From NCBI GenBank assembly GCA_036005845.1, contig DASYQD010000129.1, forward strand, positions 1 to 48,781: a stretch of 48,781 bases of DNA, in the 5' to 3' direction. This DNA comes from DASYQD01 sp036005845 (GTDB lineage Bacteria; Acidobacteriota; Thermoanaerobaculia; Multivoradales; JAIOJS01). Numbering within the stretch: position 1 is the stretch's first letter; each line of letters begins with the position of its first letter. A model generated the notes under the pieces. The model was not told the DNA's origin and did not search any database. It was given only the letters and a program-made list of their open reading frames with translations. Made by a program: the position numbers and the translations under genes. This document shows, piece by piece, positions 8,620-16,080 of the stretch.

Positions 8620-9785
8620 CGGTTGAACGCCTCGCGCACCATCTCGGCGCTCACCTTCAGCCGGTAGCGCCCGTCGCCGACCATCTCGAGCGACTCCTGC
8701 GACCAGGGGTCGAACTCGAAGGCGTTGATGATGTCGGTGAAGATCGGCCGCAGCGAGCGGGCGCCGGTGCGGGCGTCGCGCGCCGCCTTCTCGGCGATGA
8801 GGGCCGCCGCCAGCTCCTCGATCTCGAGCTCGATGCCCATGACGTCGAAGAAGTTGCGCGAGCGCACGAAGGGCGAGTCGAAGGAGTGGAGGAGGATCTC
8901 GCGCAGCACGTCGGAGCCGAGGTCGTTGAGCAGCACGGTCTGGTCGAAGCGGGCGAGGAACTGCGGCACCATGCCGTACTCGAAGAGGTCCTGCGCCTTG
9001 AGGAAGTCGGCGAGCGAAAACCGCGTCTCGATGCGCACCTGGCCGTCGGCGTTGCGCACTGTGTGCGTGCGCAGGCGCTCGCCGCTGCCCGGCTTGGTGA
9101 CGCGCTCGTAGACCTGGTCGTAGATCCCCTCGAAAGCGCCGCCGCAGAGGAACATCATGCGGTTGGTGTCGACGTCGAGCTTGACCGAGCGCTCCTCACC
9201 GTCCACCCAGGCGTGGGTCTTGTGGACGACGAGCTCGCCCTCCATCAGCGTCAGCAGGCCCTGCTGCAGCACGACACCGATGGCGTTCGGGCGGCCGGCG
9301 ACGACCGACGACATCTTGTCGATCTCATCGACGCAGATCGTCGCCCGCTCGATCGCCTCCTTCAAGTCCTCGGCGCTCGGGTTGGGGCCGAGGATGGCGC
9401 GCGCCCGCTGCTCGACGGCGGTGAGCAGGCGGTCGGGGCGGAACTCCATGCGGTCGGAGTCGACGAGCAGGTTGGCGTTGATGATGGTGACCGAGCGGAA
9501 CGGGCGGTACTCCGGCACCTCGTGGTAGAGGCGCTGGATGTTGTTCATGATCGTCGTCTTGCCGGTGCCCGATGGGCCGACGAGCAGCAGGTTGCCTGAG
9601 ACCTTGCCGGTGGTGTGCTTGTAGATCGCCACCGCGACGTGGCGCAGCGCCTTGTCCTGGCCGAGCACGCCGCGGCGCAGCTCCTGGAAGATGAAGCGCG
9701 GGCGGATGTCGGTGAGCGGGCGCTCACCGGGTGGCGCGGTAGGAGTTTCGAGCTCGGGGATCATCGTGGCGGTGGTGGTGGGCAT
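8616..9785 (-). CDS. ClpX-like AAA+ ATPase lacking ClpP-docking and zinc-binding parts
   Basis: A 389-residue AAA+ protein of the ClpX/HslU clade: Walker A GPSGTGKT (70-77), Walker B ICVDEIDK (D153, E154), a LCGGAFEG segment, YGMVPQFLARF, and sensor-2 GARSLRPI (341-348). Canonical ClpX has an N-terminal four-Cys zinc domain, a GYVG pore loop and an IGF loop that docks on ClpP; none is present. The region after GSG that normally holds IGF instead reads GERLRTHTV. It is therefore unlikely to be the housekeeping ClpX and may act without ClpP. It is the last of three co-directional genes (phosphatase, transglycosylase, this). An alternative start is Met8. The ATPase call is firm; the function is unknown. 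Confidence 0.8.
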   Translation of the reverse strand: MPTTTATMIPELETPTAPPGERPLTDIRPRFIFQELRRGVLGQDKALRHVAVAIYKHTTGKVSGNLLLVGPSGTGKTTIMNNIQRLYHEVPEYRPFRSVTIINANLLVDSDRMEFRPDRLLTAVEQRARAILGPNPSAEDLKEAIERATICVDEIDKMSSVVAGRPNAIGVVLQQGLLTLMEGELVVHKTHAWVDGEERSVKLDVDTNRMMFLCGGAFEGIYDQVYERVTKPGSGERLRTHTVRNADGQVRIETRFSLADFLKAQDLFEYGMVPQFLARFDQTVLLNDLGSDVLREILLHSFDSPFVRSRNFFDVMGIELEIEELAAALIAEKAARDARTGARSLRPIFTDIINAFEFDPWSQESLEMVGDGRYRLKVSAEMVREAFNR

Positions 9786-9791
9786 CGGAAA

Positions 9792-9797
9792 GTCATA
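9792..9797 (-). promoter_or_regulatory. Putative -10 box upstream of ClpX-like gene
   Basis: On the minus strand TATGAC ends 6 nt before the ATG at 9785. If used, the transcript would start at about the initiation codon. No -35 match is visible, so confidence is low. Confidence 0.3.
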
Positions 9798-9842
9798 CGG
9801 AACGCCTCGGCGCGGCGTCGCTCGCGCACCGCTCGGCGGACT

Positions 9843-10583
9843 TCAGCGAGTGGATGCGCGCGCGATGGTGGCCGCAGGCGCGCCGACGGATTCGGGCACC
9901 GTCGCGCCGAGCGCCGCGAGCACCTTCTTCACGTACTGCTGCGTCTCGCGGTAGGGCGGGATGCCGTCGTAGCGGTCGACGGCGTGCTCGCCGGCGTTGT
10001 AGGCGGCGATGACGCGCACGGCGTCGCCCTTGAAGTAGTCGACGAGGAAGCGCAGGTAGCGGGTGCCGGCCTCGATGTTGCGCGCCGGGGTGAACAGCTC
10101 GTCGACGCCGACGCCGAAGCGGGCCGCCGTACCCGGCATGAGCTGCATGAGGCCGCGGGCGCCGGTGCGCGACACGGCGCGATGGTTGAAGGCCGACTCG
10201 ACGCGCATCACCGCCGCCACCACGGTCGGGTTGACCTGGAACTTGCGGGCCGCGTCGAGCACCTGGTCACCATAAGGCGTCGATGGCGCCACGGCGTCGG
10301 CGGGGAACTCGAAGACGACGCCGGCGATCTCGTCGGCCTCGCCCGCCGGTAGCTCGGGCGCCGGGACGATCTCGTCGGCGAGGATGCGGTCGATGCGCAG
10401 CACCGACAGCGTCAGCACGCCGCCCGAGGGCAGCGTCAGGCGCGCCTGCTCGGGCCCCATCTCGTAGGCCTTGACCTTGAGCACGTCGCCACCCTGCAGC
10501 AGCACCAGCTCGGCGCGGGCCGAGGAGGCGGCGAAGAGGGCGAGGACGCCCAGGGCGAGGGGGAGGCTCAGCCTGCGGAGCAT
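9843..10583 (-). CDS. Secreted lytic transglycosylase, SLT family
   Basis: The protein has 246 residues from the ATG at 10583. It begins with MLRRLSLPLALGVLALFAAS, a typical signal peptide cut near SSARA. Residues about 25-75 form a small beta-rich N-terminal module. The SLT domain follows: VMRVESAFNHRA with catalytic Glu129, GARGLMQLMPGTA, NIEAGTRYLR and AAYNAGE. These enzymes cleave the MurNAc-GlcNAc bond of peptidoglycan with formation of 1,6-anhydro ends. An upstream in-frame start at 10613 would add ten residues ahead of the signal peptide and is less likely. It lies 36 nt downstream of the phosphatase gene and 57 nt upstream of the ClpX-like gene, all on one strand. Confidence 0.88.
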   Translation of the reverse strand: MLRRLSLPLALGVLALFAASSARAELVLLQGGDVLKVKAYEMGPEQARLTLPSGGVLTLSVLRIDRILADEIVPAPELPAGEADEIAGVVFEFPADAVAPSTPYGDQVLDAARKFQVNPTVVAAVMRVESAFNHRAVSRTGARGLMQLMPGTAARFGVGVDELFTPARNIEAGTRYLRFLVDYFKGDAVRVIAAYNAGEHAVDRYDGIPPYRETQQYVKKVLAALGATVPESVGAPAATIARASTR

Positions 10584-10619
10584 GGCTCCATGGTAACCGA
10601 AGGGCGCCGCCATTTGTTC

Positions 10620-12617
10620 CTACCCCGAGACCGACGATCGGGAGGGGGCGCCCCCTGCCCCTAGAGGGGACGGGGGGGTGAGGGGTGAAGTCAAGTAGCG
10701 CAGCACGACGAGTGTACGGTCGTCGGCCGGCGGGGCGCCTTGCGAGTGGGCGGCGACGGCGGCCAGCAGCCGGTCGCGCACCTGCGACGCGGTGCCGCCG
10801 CCGGCCAGCGTCCGATGGACGGCGTCATAGCCGAAAGGTTCGCCGTCGGGATCGGTCGTCTCGACCAGCCCGTCCGAGAGCCAGACGACGACGTCGCCGG
10901 GCGCCAGCTTGACCTCGGCCTTCGCGTAGCGGTTGCCGAGCACGCCGAGCGGCGGGCTGGGCAGCAGGATCTCCTCGACCTTGCCGTCACGCAGCACGTA
11001 GGTGGGCACGTGGCCGGCGTTGGTGAGCTCGAGGCGGCCGCTGCGGGGGTCGAAGGCCGCCAGCGTCGCCGTCACCAGCGGCCGGGCGCCGACGTTGCCC
11101 TGCCCTTCGCGCACCAGGCGGTTGAGCCGCTCGAAGACTTCGTGCGCCGGCAGTCGCTGCTCGACCAGCATGACGAGGGCCGCCTTGAGCATCGCCATGC
11201 GCAGACCGGCCGAGAGGCCGTGGCCGGAGACGTCGGCGATCACCACCATGAAGGTGCCGTCGTCGACCTTGAGCAGGTCGAAGTAGTCGCCGCCGATGGC
11301 GGCCGAAGGCTCGAAGTAGCTCGCCATCTCGACGGCCTCGGTGGTGGTGAGCGAGCTCGGCAGCAGGCTCTGCTGCAGCTCGCGGGCGACCTGCAGCTCC
11401 TTCTCCAGGCTCTCCTTCTGCGCCTCGGCGGCGACCAGCCCTTCGAGGCTCGCTGCCATCTCGTTGTAGGAGCGCTGCAGCTCGCCGAGCTGGTCCTTGC
11501 GGCGCACGGCGATGCGCAGCGAGAAGTCGCCGCGGCGCACCGCCTCGGTGGCGCGCGACAGGCGGTTGACGGCGCGCGACAGGCCGTAGATGAGGAAGAG
11601 GGCCATCAGCGTCGCCCCGGCGTAGATGTCGAAGAGGAGGAAGGCGACGAGGAAGAGGATGGCCCAGGCGGCGGCGTCGATATCGGCGCTGCTCGACACC
11701 ACCTGCCGCACCAGCGTGCGCGGCGTGGCGTTCAAGAGGGCGCCCATCTCGCGCGCATCCCGCCGGCCGCCGCCAGCCAGCGGCCGCGCCGGGCCCAGCT
11801 TCTCGACCCAGGCGAGGAATGGGCGGTCGGCGAGCGGCAGCTCGCGGTTGGCGCTGCCGAAGAACTCGCGGCGCAGCGCCTCCTTGCGCTCGGAAATCTT
11901 CAGCGACACCGGCACCTGGTGGCCGAACATCTCGACATTGACCCGCTGGCCGGCCTCGCTCCAGGGCGCGATCTCCACCCACAAACCGCTGCGCTCGCGC
12001 AGCTCGCGGTCGAGGTCGCCCTGGTAGATGCCCAGCGTGGCGGTGCCGTCGCCGCCTTCCACGGCGGCGGTCATGGTAAGGCGCCCGCGCGGGTCGAGCA
12101 CCAGCGGCACGTGCCGCGCCAGCCCAACGTCGCCGTTGGCAGGCTGCACCAGCCACTCGGGCCAGGTGTCGGGAGCGAAGCTGGCGCCGGCGGTGCGCTT
12201 GCCGTTCTTGTAATAGGCGAGCAGCACGTCGCCGTCGCGCAGGCGGGGCTTGCCGTCGCGGAAGGCGTCGAGGGCGTCGGCCGTCGTCTCCTCGAGCTCA
12301 CGGTGGAACGCCACTGCAGTGTCGCGGAAGAGGTGGCCGACCAGCGCGCCGGCGAGGAGCCACAGGGCCACGCCGACGAGGATCGCCACCATCGGGATGG
12401 GCAGGACGCCGATGAGGAAGTACGAGAAGGCGAGCTTGCGGCCGACGCGCCAGAGGAAGCGGCGGAAGAGCCGGATGCCGCCCCACAGCGCCACCAGCAC
12501 CACCGCCGCCGCGAGCGTGAGTACGTAGAGCGTGTGGAGGCCGAGCAGACGGGCCGCCAGCGAGCACAGCAGCAGCGCCCCGATCAGGGCCAGCGGCAGG
12601 GCGGTGCGCTTGCGCAT
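10620..12617 (-). CDS. Membrane HAMP-SpoIIE (PP2C-type) phosphatase
   Basis: The protein has 665 residues. Hydrophobic segments at about 8-48 and 66-100, a periplasmic region at about 100-310, and another membrane stretch at about 312-345 precede a HAMP linker (RAVNRLSRATEAVRRGDFSL), a short coiled coil (KESLEKELQVARELQQSLLP) and a SpoIIE/RsbU phosphatase domain. The metal-site motifs are kept: GGDYFDLL near residue 442, ADVSGHGLSAG, TNAGHVP and LSDGLVET. Proteins of this design usually dephosphorylate anti-anti-sigma factors in partner-switching pathways; no such partner is nearby. The last about 23 residues (SPLTPPSPLGAGGAPS) are encoded by a G-rich repeat that recurs at the right end of the window, so the C-terminus is repeat-derived. 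Confidence 0.85.
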   Translation of the reverse strand: MRKRTALPLALIGALLLCSLAARLLGLHTLYVLTLAAAVVLVALWGGIRLFRRFLWRVGRKLAFSYFLIGVLPIPMVAILVGVALWLLAGALVGHLFRDTAVAFHRELEETTADALDAFRDGKPRLRDGDVLLAYYKNGKRTAGASFAPDTWPEWLVQPANGDVGLARHVPLVLDPRGRLTMTAAVEGGDGTATLGIYQGDLDRELRERSGLWVEIAPWSEAGQRVNVEMFGHQVPVSLKISERKEALRREFFGSANRELPLADRPFLAWVEKLGPARPLAGGGRRDAREMGALLNATPRTLVRQVVSSSADIDAAAWAILFLVAFLLFDIYAGATLMALFLIYGLSRAVNRLSRATEAVRRGDFSLRIAVRRKDQLGELQRSYNEMAASLEGLVAAEAQKESLEKELQVARELQQSLLPSSLTTTEAVEMASYFEPSAAIGGDYFDLLKVDDGTFMVVIADVSGHGLSAGLRMAMLKAALVMLVEQRLPAHEVFERLNRLVREGQGNVGARPLVTATLAAFDPRSGRLELTNAGHVPTYVLRDGKVEEILLPSPPLGVLGNRYAKAEVKLAPGDVVVWLSDGLVETTDPDGEPFGYDAVHRTLAGGGTASQVRDRLLAAVAAHSQGAPPADDRTLVVLRYLTSPLTPPSPLGAGGAPSRSSVSG
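10641..10688. repeat. G-rich palindromic repeat, copy 1
   Basis: GGGGGCGCCCCCTGCCCCT is followed by AGAGGGGACGGGGGGGTGAG. The same order of blocks occurs in inverse orientation at 48707-48758. This copy encodes the C-terminal tail of the phosphatase. Confidence 0.65.
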
Positions 12618-12737
12618 AGGCGGGGTGAGGATCCTATGCCCCTGCCCCGGGGACTCCTACGGAAGAGCGGCGGCAAGGGTTGCGATACGATTCGCGGCCG
12701 CCGCGGCGCGCCTGAGCGCCGGACCTGGAAACCTCAA

Positions 12738-12743
12738 AGGAGG
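12738..12743 (+). promoter_or_regulatory. Strong Shine-Dalgarno site
   Basis: AGGAGG, preceded by CAA and spaced 9 nt from the ATG at 12753. It fixes the start of the rubrerythrin-like gene and contrasts with the many starts here that have no such site. A TACGAT box at 12686-12691 could be its -10 element. Confidence 0.7.
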
Positions 12744-12752
12744 AACCGAGCG

Positions 12753-13184
12753 ATGTCGCGACTGCCGCGCCACCTGGAGCACCTGCGCACGGGGTTCACC
12801 GCCGAGGCGATGTCGGCGGCGAGCTTCCGCGCCTACGCCGAGGACGCCGAGGCAGCCGGCAAGCCGAACCTCGGCAGCCGCTGGCGTGCGCTGGCCGAGG
12901 AGAAGGACCGGCTGGCCATCGAGCTGCTGCGCGCGGCCGGCAAGGTGGAGAGCGAGGTCACCCACCTGCGCGATGCCATCGCGACGGAGCAGTACGAGAA
13001 CGAGGTGCTCTACCCTCGCATGGTCACGGACATGGAGGACCTCGGACAGGCCGAGGAGGCAGCGCTCTTGCGCCGCCTCGTCGAGACGCAGCGCCGCCAT
13101 GGGGCTGAGCTCGACGACTTGCGGCGCGAGCTCACCGCCTCGACGCGCGACGTGCGCGGGACAGCGGTGGCGAAAGCAGGTTAG
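12753..13184 (+). CDS. Rubrerythrin/ferritin-like protein with incomplete diiron ligands
   Basis: A 143-residue, almost fully helical protein. LRTGFTAEAMSAASFRAYAE (E18) is a typical first helix of rubrerythrin, and TEQYENEVLYPRMV matches the third helix with its E..E...Y pattern. The second helix, where E-x-x-H is expected, reads EEKDRL with no His, and the fourth reads ETQRRH with Gln in the Glu position. It may therefore bind metal weakly or not at all. There is no rubredoxin domain, so a complete NADH peroxidase is unlikely. The start is set by the AGGAGG at 12738. It converges on the bactofilin gene with a palindromic repeat between them. Confidence 0.65.
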   Translation: MSRLPRHLEHLRTGFTAEAMSAASFRAYAEDAEAAGKPNLGSRWRALAEEKDRLAIELLRAAGKVESEVTHLRDAIATEQYENEVLYPRMVTDMEDLGQAEEAALLRRLVETQRRHGAELDDLRRELTASTRDVRGTAVAKAG

Positions 13185-13198
13185 AGGCGCCGTTCGAC

Positions 13199-13272
13199 AT
13201 CGAGATCGCTTCGCTGCGCTCGCGATGACGACCAGACGTCATCGCGAGGAGCGCAGCGACGAAGCGATCTCG
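13199..13272. repeat. Palindromic repeat copy C, between converging genes
   Basis: Arms at 13199-13229 and 13238-13272 face each other across 8 nt, giving a perfect or near-perfect long hairpin (ends ATCGAGATCGCTTCG and CGAAGCGATCTCG). It fills the gap between the stop codons of the rubrerythrin-like and bactofilin genes and could serve both as a terminator, although no U-tract follows. Confidence 0.85.
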
Positions 13273-13279
13273 CCGCCGA

Positions 13280-13813
13280 TCAGCCCGCGGTTGCCGGGCT
13301 GGGCGCGGTCTCGCGCGCAGCTTCGCGCTCGCGCCGACCCTCGCGCCCTTCGCGGCGCTCCGGCATATCGGCGGGCGTCGACTTGACGCCGGGCTCCATG
13401 TCGATGGCGCCCTTGAAGCGGCAGCCCTGATCGAGCGCCACGCGTGGGGCGCGGATGTCGCCGTGGACGCGGCCGCTGGCGCGCACCAGCACCTGCTGGC
13501 TGGCGGTGAGGTTGCCGCGCACCTCGCCTTCGACGACGATGGCGTTGGCGCGCACCTCGCCTTCGACGCGGCCGTCGCTGCCGACGGTCACCTGGTGCGC
13601 CGGCACCTGGATCTCGCCGCGGAAGCGGCCGTCGATGAGCAGGTCCTCTTCACCGCTGAGCTTGCCTTCGAGGGCGAGGGATGGCCCCAGGCGGGCCGGC
13701 GAGGAGGGCGCCGGAACCCGGCCTGGGGTTGGCGGGGTGGTGGGGACGGGGCGCGGCAGGTCCGCGCTCACTACGGGAGGTGGGACGGCAACCTCGTCTG
13801 GACGCTTCCACAT
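13280..13813 (-). CDS. Bactofilin-family cytoskeletal protein
   Basis: The protein has 177 residues from the ATG at 13813, which is preceded by AGGAGGT (13822-13828) at 8 nt. A Pro-rich N-terminal tail (about 45 residues) leads into the bactofilin beta-helix: repeated short strands with Gly turns such as GKLSGEEDLLIDGRFRGEI, GRVEGEVRANAIVVEGEVRG and GRVHGDIRAPRVAL. The C-terminus is a charged, probably disordered tail rich in Arg and Glu (RREGREGRREREAARE). Bactofilins polymerise without nucleotide and scaffold envelope or polarity proteins. Divergent from the membrane-protein gene at 13919 (105-nt gap). Confidence 0.88.
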   Translation of the reverse strand: MWKRPDEVAVPPPVVSADLPRPVPTTPPTPGRVPAPSSPARLGPSLALEGKLSGEEDLLIDGRFRGEIQVPAHQVTVGSDGRVEGEVRANAIVVEGEVRGNLTASQQVLVRASGRVHGDIRAPRVALDQGCRFKGAIDMEPGVKSTPADMPERREGREGRREREAARETAPSPATAG

Positions 13814-13918
13814 GGCGTGAGACCTCCTAGTCGTGATTGAGGGAAGCAGCCCGACGGTAAGGGAGTAGGAAAGCAGGGGCAATGACGCGATTCACCTCGG
13901 CGGAATGAGCCACTTCAC

Positions 13919-15712
13919 ATGCGCGACGACGTCCGCTCGCCGGTCGAAGATGGCGTAGACGCGACAGAATGCGCCGCCGTGAACGAGCCCGAACCCACTC
14001 TGCGAGGGGGCGCGGAGGCCGCGGAGACCGCGGTTCTCACGTGGGCTCCGCGCCGCGAGGCGCTGCTCATCGCCGCGCTGTCGCTGCTCGCCTCGCTCGT
14101 TACCTGTCGCGCCGTCTGGCTGTCGGACTTCACCGAGATCCCCGGCGATGCGTACGACGGGCGGCTCAACGCCTTCTTTCTCGAGCACTCGTGGGGTTGG
14201 CTGACCCGGCGGCCGGTCGACGCCTCGTTCTGGGGGCTGCCGATGTTCTTTCCGCACGGCGGCAACGCGCTCGCCTACAGCGACCTCATGGCGTCGTTCG
14301 GGCCGCTCTACTGGCCATGGCGGGCGATAGGGCTGCAGCCGGACGTGAGCTTCGCGCTGTGGACGATGGCGGTGTTCGCAGTCGGTGCCGCCGCCGCCTA
14401 TCTGTTACTGCGACGCGCGGTCGGACTGTCCGTGGCCGCGGCAGGAGTGGGCGCGTGGCTCATCGCGTGCTCCGCGTCGCGCATCCACCAGGTCAGCCAT
14501 GCGCAGCTGCTGCCGGTGTTCTACGTCTGCGCCGGGCTCGCCGGCGTCCTCGGCTGGGCGCGCGCGGAGAGCGTCGCGAAGCGGCGCGGAGCGGCGGTCA
14601 TGGCAGCGGTGGCGCTCGTGGCGCAGCTCTACGGCGGCTTCTACCAGGGCTTTTTCCTCGCCGTGGCCGTCGTGGTGCTCGTCGCGTGCGCGCTGCTGAT
14701 GCGGCAGCCGCGCGCCGAGCTGCTGCGCCGCCTGCGCGCGGACTGGCTCCTGCTGCTGGCGATCGGCGGCGCGACGGCGTTGGCGCTGTGGCCGTGGGCG
14801 GCGCACTACCGCGCCGCGCAGGCGGTGGTGGGGCCGCGCGACTGGGAGGCGATCGTGCCCATGGTGCCGCGGCCGGCGACGTGGCTCTACATGACGCCGC
14901 GGGCGCTGCTCTATCGCTGGACGCGGCACGCGGACGTCTTCCGTTCGCTGCCGTGGGAATTCGAGCATGCGGTCGGTCTCGGCTTCCTGACCACCGCGGC
15001 CGTGCTGGCGGCCGCGTGGCAGGGCAGCCGGCGGACCGCGGTGCGGGTCACCATCGGTGCGACGGCGGTGCTCATCGCGGCGACCACCATGATGGACGGA
15101 CACAGCTTCTGGCGGCATCTCGTCGAGGCGGTGCCGTCGATGGGCGCCGCGCGCGCCGTCTGCCGAGTGGGCCTGCTGCTACCCATCGGCGCGGCGGTCG
15201 TGCTCGGCACCTGGGCCGACTCGCTGCGCGGCCGCGCCCGGACGCTGGCGCTCGTCCTCCTCGTCGTCTGCGCCGCCGAGCAGCTGGCGGGGCTCGACAC
15301 CCACGACCGCGACGTGCAGCGGCGCTGGGAATCGGAAGTGGCGCGTCGCGTCGATCGCCACGCCGCGGCGTTCGTCGTCAGCCGCAGCAGCGACCGCGGC
15401 GGCGCCATGCTCGTCCACCTCGACGCCATGTTCGCGGCGCAGCGCGCCGGCGTGCCGACGGTCAACGGTGCCTCCGGCAGCGAGCCGCCACTGTGGCTTG
15501 GCCTGCAGTGGGCGCGCGTGCGCAACGAGGAGGCGGCGCGTGCTTACCGCGGCGCGCTCGGCGACTGGCTGCGCAGCGGCGGCGTCGACCCGGCGCGGGT
15601 GCAGTGGATCCAGCTGCCACCCAACTTCCGCGGCGCCGAAGGGCTGCAGCGGCCGCCGCGTCGGACGCGGCCGCGACGCGAGCCGGCCGTCGAGCCGACA
15701 CCCGCTCCGTGA
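13919..15712 (+). CDS. Large polytopic membrane protein, glycosyltransferase-like
   Basis: The protein has 597 residues with about 11-12 hydrophobic segments between residues 45 and 455 and a soluble C-terminal part. The first loop after segment 1 contains GDAYDGRLNAFFLEHSWGWL, and a later stretch has FWGLPMFFPHGGNALAYSD. Acidic residues in the first outer loop plus this topology fit GT-C-type lipid-sugar-dependent glycosyltransferases, but no family signature is clear enough to name it. The C-terminus ends in a basic Pro/Arg tail. The start is uncertain: ATG 13919 is used, with a GTG at 13979 possible; no Shine-Dalgarno is seen at either. Confidence 0.6.
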   Translation: MRDDVRSPVEDGVDATECAAVNEPEPTLRGGAEAAETAVLTWAPRREALLIAALSLLASLVTCRAVWLSDFTEIPGDAYDGRLNAFFLEHSWGWLTRRPVDASFWGLPMFFPHGGNALAYSDLMASFGPLYWPWRAIGLQPDVSFALWTMAVFAVGAAAAYLLLRRAVGLSVAAAGVGAWLIACSASRIHQVSHAQLLPVFYVCAGLAGVLGWARAESVAKRRGAAVMAAVALVAQLYGGFYQGFFLAVAVVVLVACALLMRQPRAELLRRLRADWLLLLAIGGATALALWPWAAHYRAAQAVVGPRDWEAIVPMVPRPATWLYMTPRALLYRWTRHADVFRSLPWEFEHAVGLGFLTTAAVLAAAWQGSRRTAVRVTIGATAVLIAATTMMDGHSFWRHLVEAVPSMGAARAVCRVGLLLPIGAAVVLGTWADSLRGRARTLALVLLVVCAAEQLAGLDTHDRDVQRRWESEVARRVDRHAAAFVVSRSSDRGGAMLVHLDAMFAAQRAGVPTVNGASGSEPPLWLGLQWARVRNEEAARAYRGALGDWLRSGGVDPARVQWIQLPPNFRGAEGLQRPPRRTRPRREPAVEPTPAP

Positions 15713-15770
15713 GGCCACCGTCGCGCCGCCGCCCTTCAACCAACTGAATTCGCAGGCGGTGGGGGAATTT

Positions 15771-16002
15771 CGGACCTCGCGTCCGTCTAATCAGGCGGCA
15801 CCTGAGCAGCAGCCCGCGTCCGGCACAGCTGGGGCTTCGGGTGTCACCCTGGGGAGCGACACTTTCTCCATGGCCTGAGGGTGAGCGCCGGGCGCAGGAA
15901 ACCGGCAGGGGCGGTCGACGCGAGTCGGCCGCCCCGTTCCGTCTTGGGCGCAGGCCCAAGGTTTTCGCAAACCGCCGGGTCGCGCGTGAAGGTCCCTTCA
16001 CG
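15771..16002 (+). ncRNA. Candidate structured RNA in the icmF leader
   Basis: The 368-nt gene-free stretch 15713-16080 holds no convincing ORF but many hairpins. These are CGGAC/GTCCG (15771-15785), TCAGG/CCTGA (15791-15805), a 12-bp stem with a GCGA tetraloop (15908-15935, one G-U pair), CTTGGGC/GCCCAAG (15943-15960), GGTTT/AAACC (15960-15973) and CGTGAAG/CTTCACG (15985-16002). A 9-nt segment at 15816-15824 can pair either with 15887-15895 or with 15974-15984; the two pairings exclude each other, as in switch-like leaders. No known family could be matched with confidence. CAGGAAACCGGCA at 15894-15906 resembles the cobalamin-riboswitch B12 box, but the other conserved parts are missing. Confidence 0.35.
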
Positions 16003-16080
16003 ACTCCGTGCACGCCCGTAGGCCACCTCGCCTGCTGACGGTCACGCCGCGGTCTTCTACCGTGGAATAATCGGTTTCCG

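Noticed and set aside
15765..15785. AATTTCGGAC resembling the 3' end of tmRNA
   Set aside because: The T-arm and CCA end do not follow. Chance similarity.
15894..15906. B12-box-like string, possible cobalamin riboswitch
   Set aside because: Eleven of 13 positions fit, but the GCCACTG loop motif and other conserved blocks are absent, and such switches seldom control B12-dependent mutases. It is kept only as a remark on the structured leader.
15810..16002. 6S RNA
   Set aside because: The length and one hairpin are suggestive, but the long rod with a central bubble cannot be drawn, because the 3' side folds into separate local hairpins.
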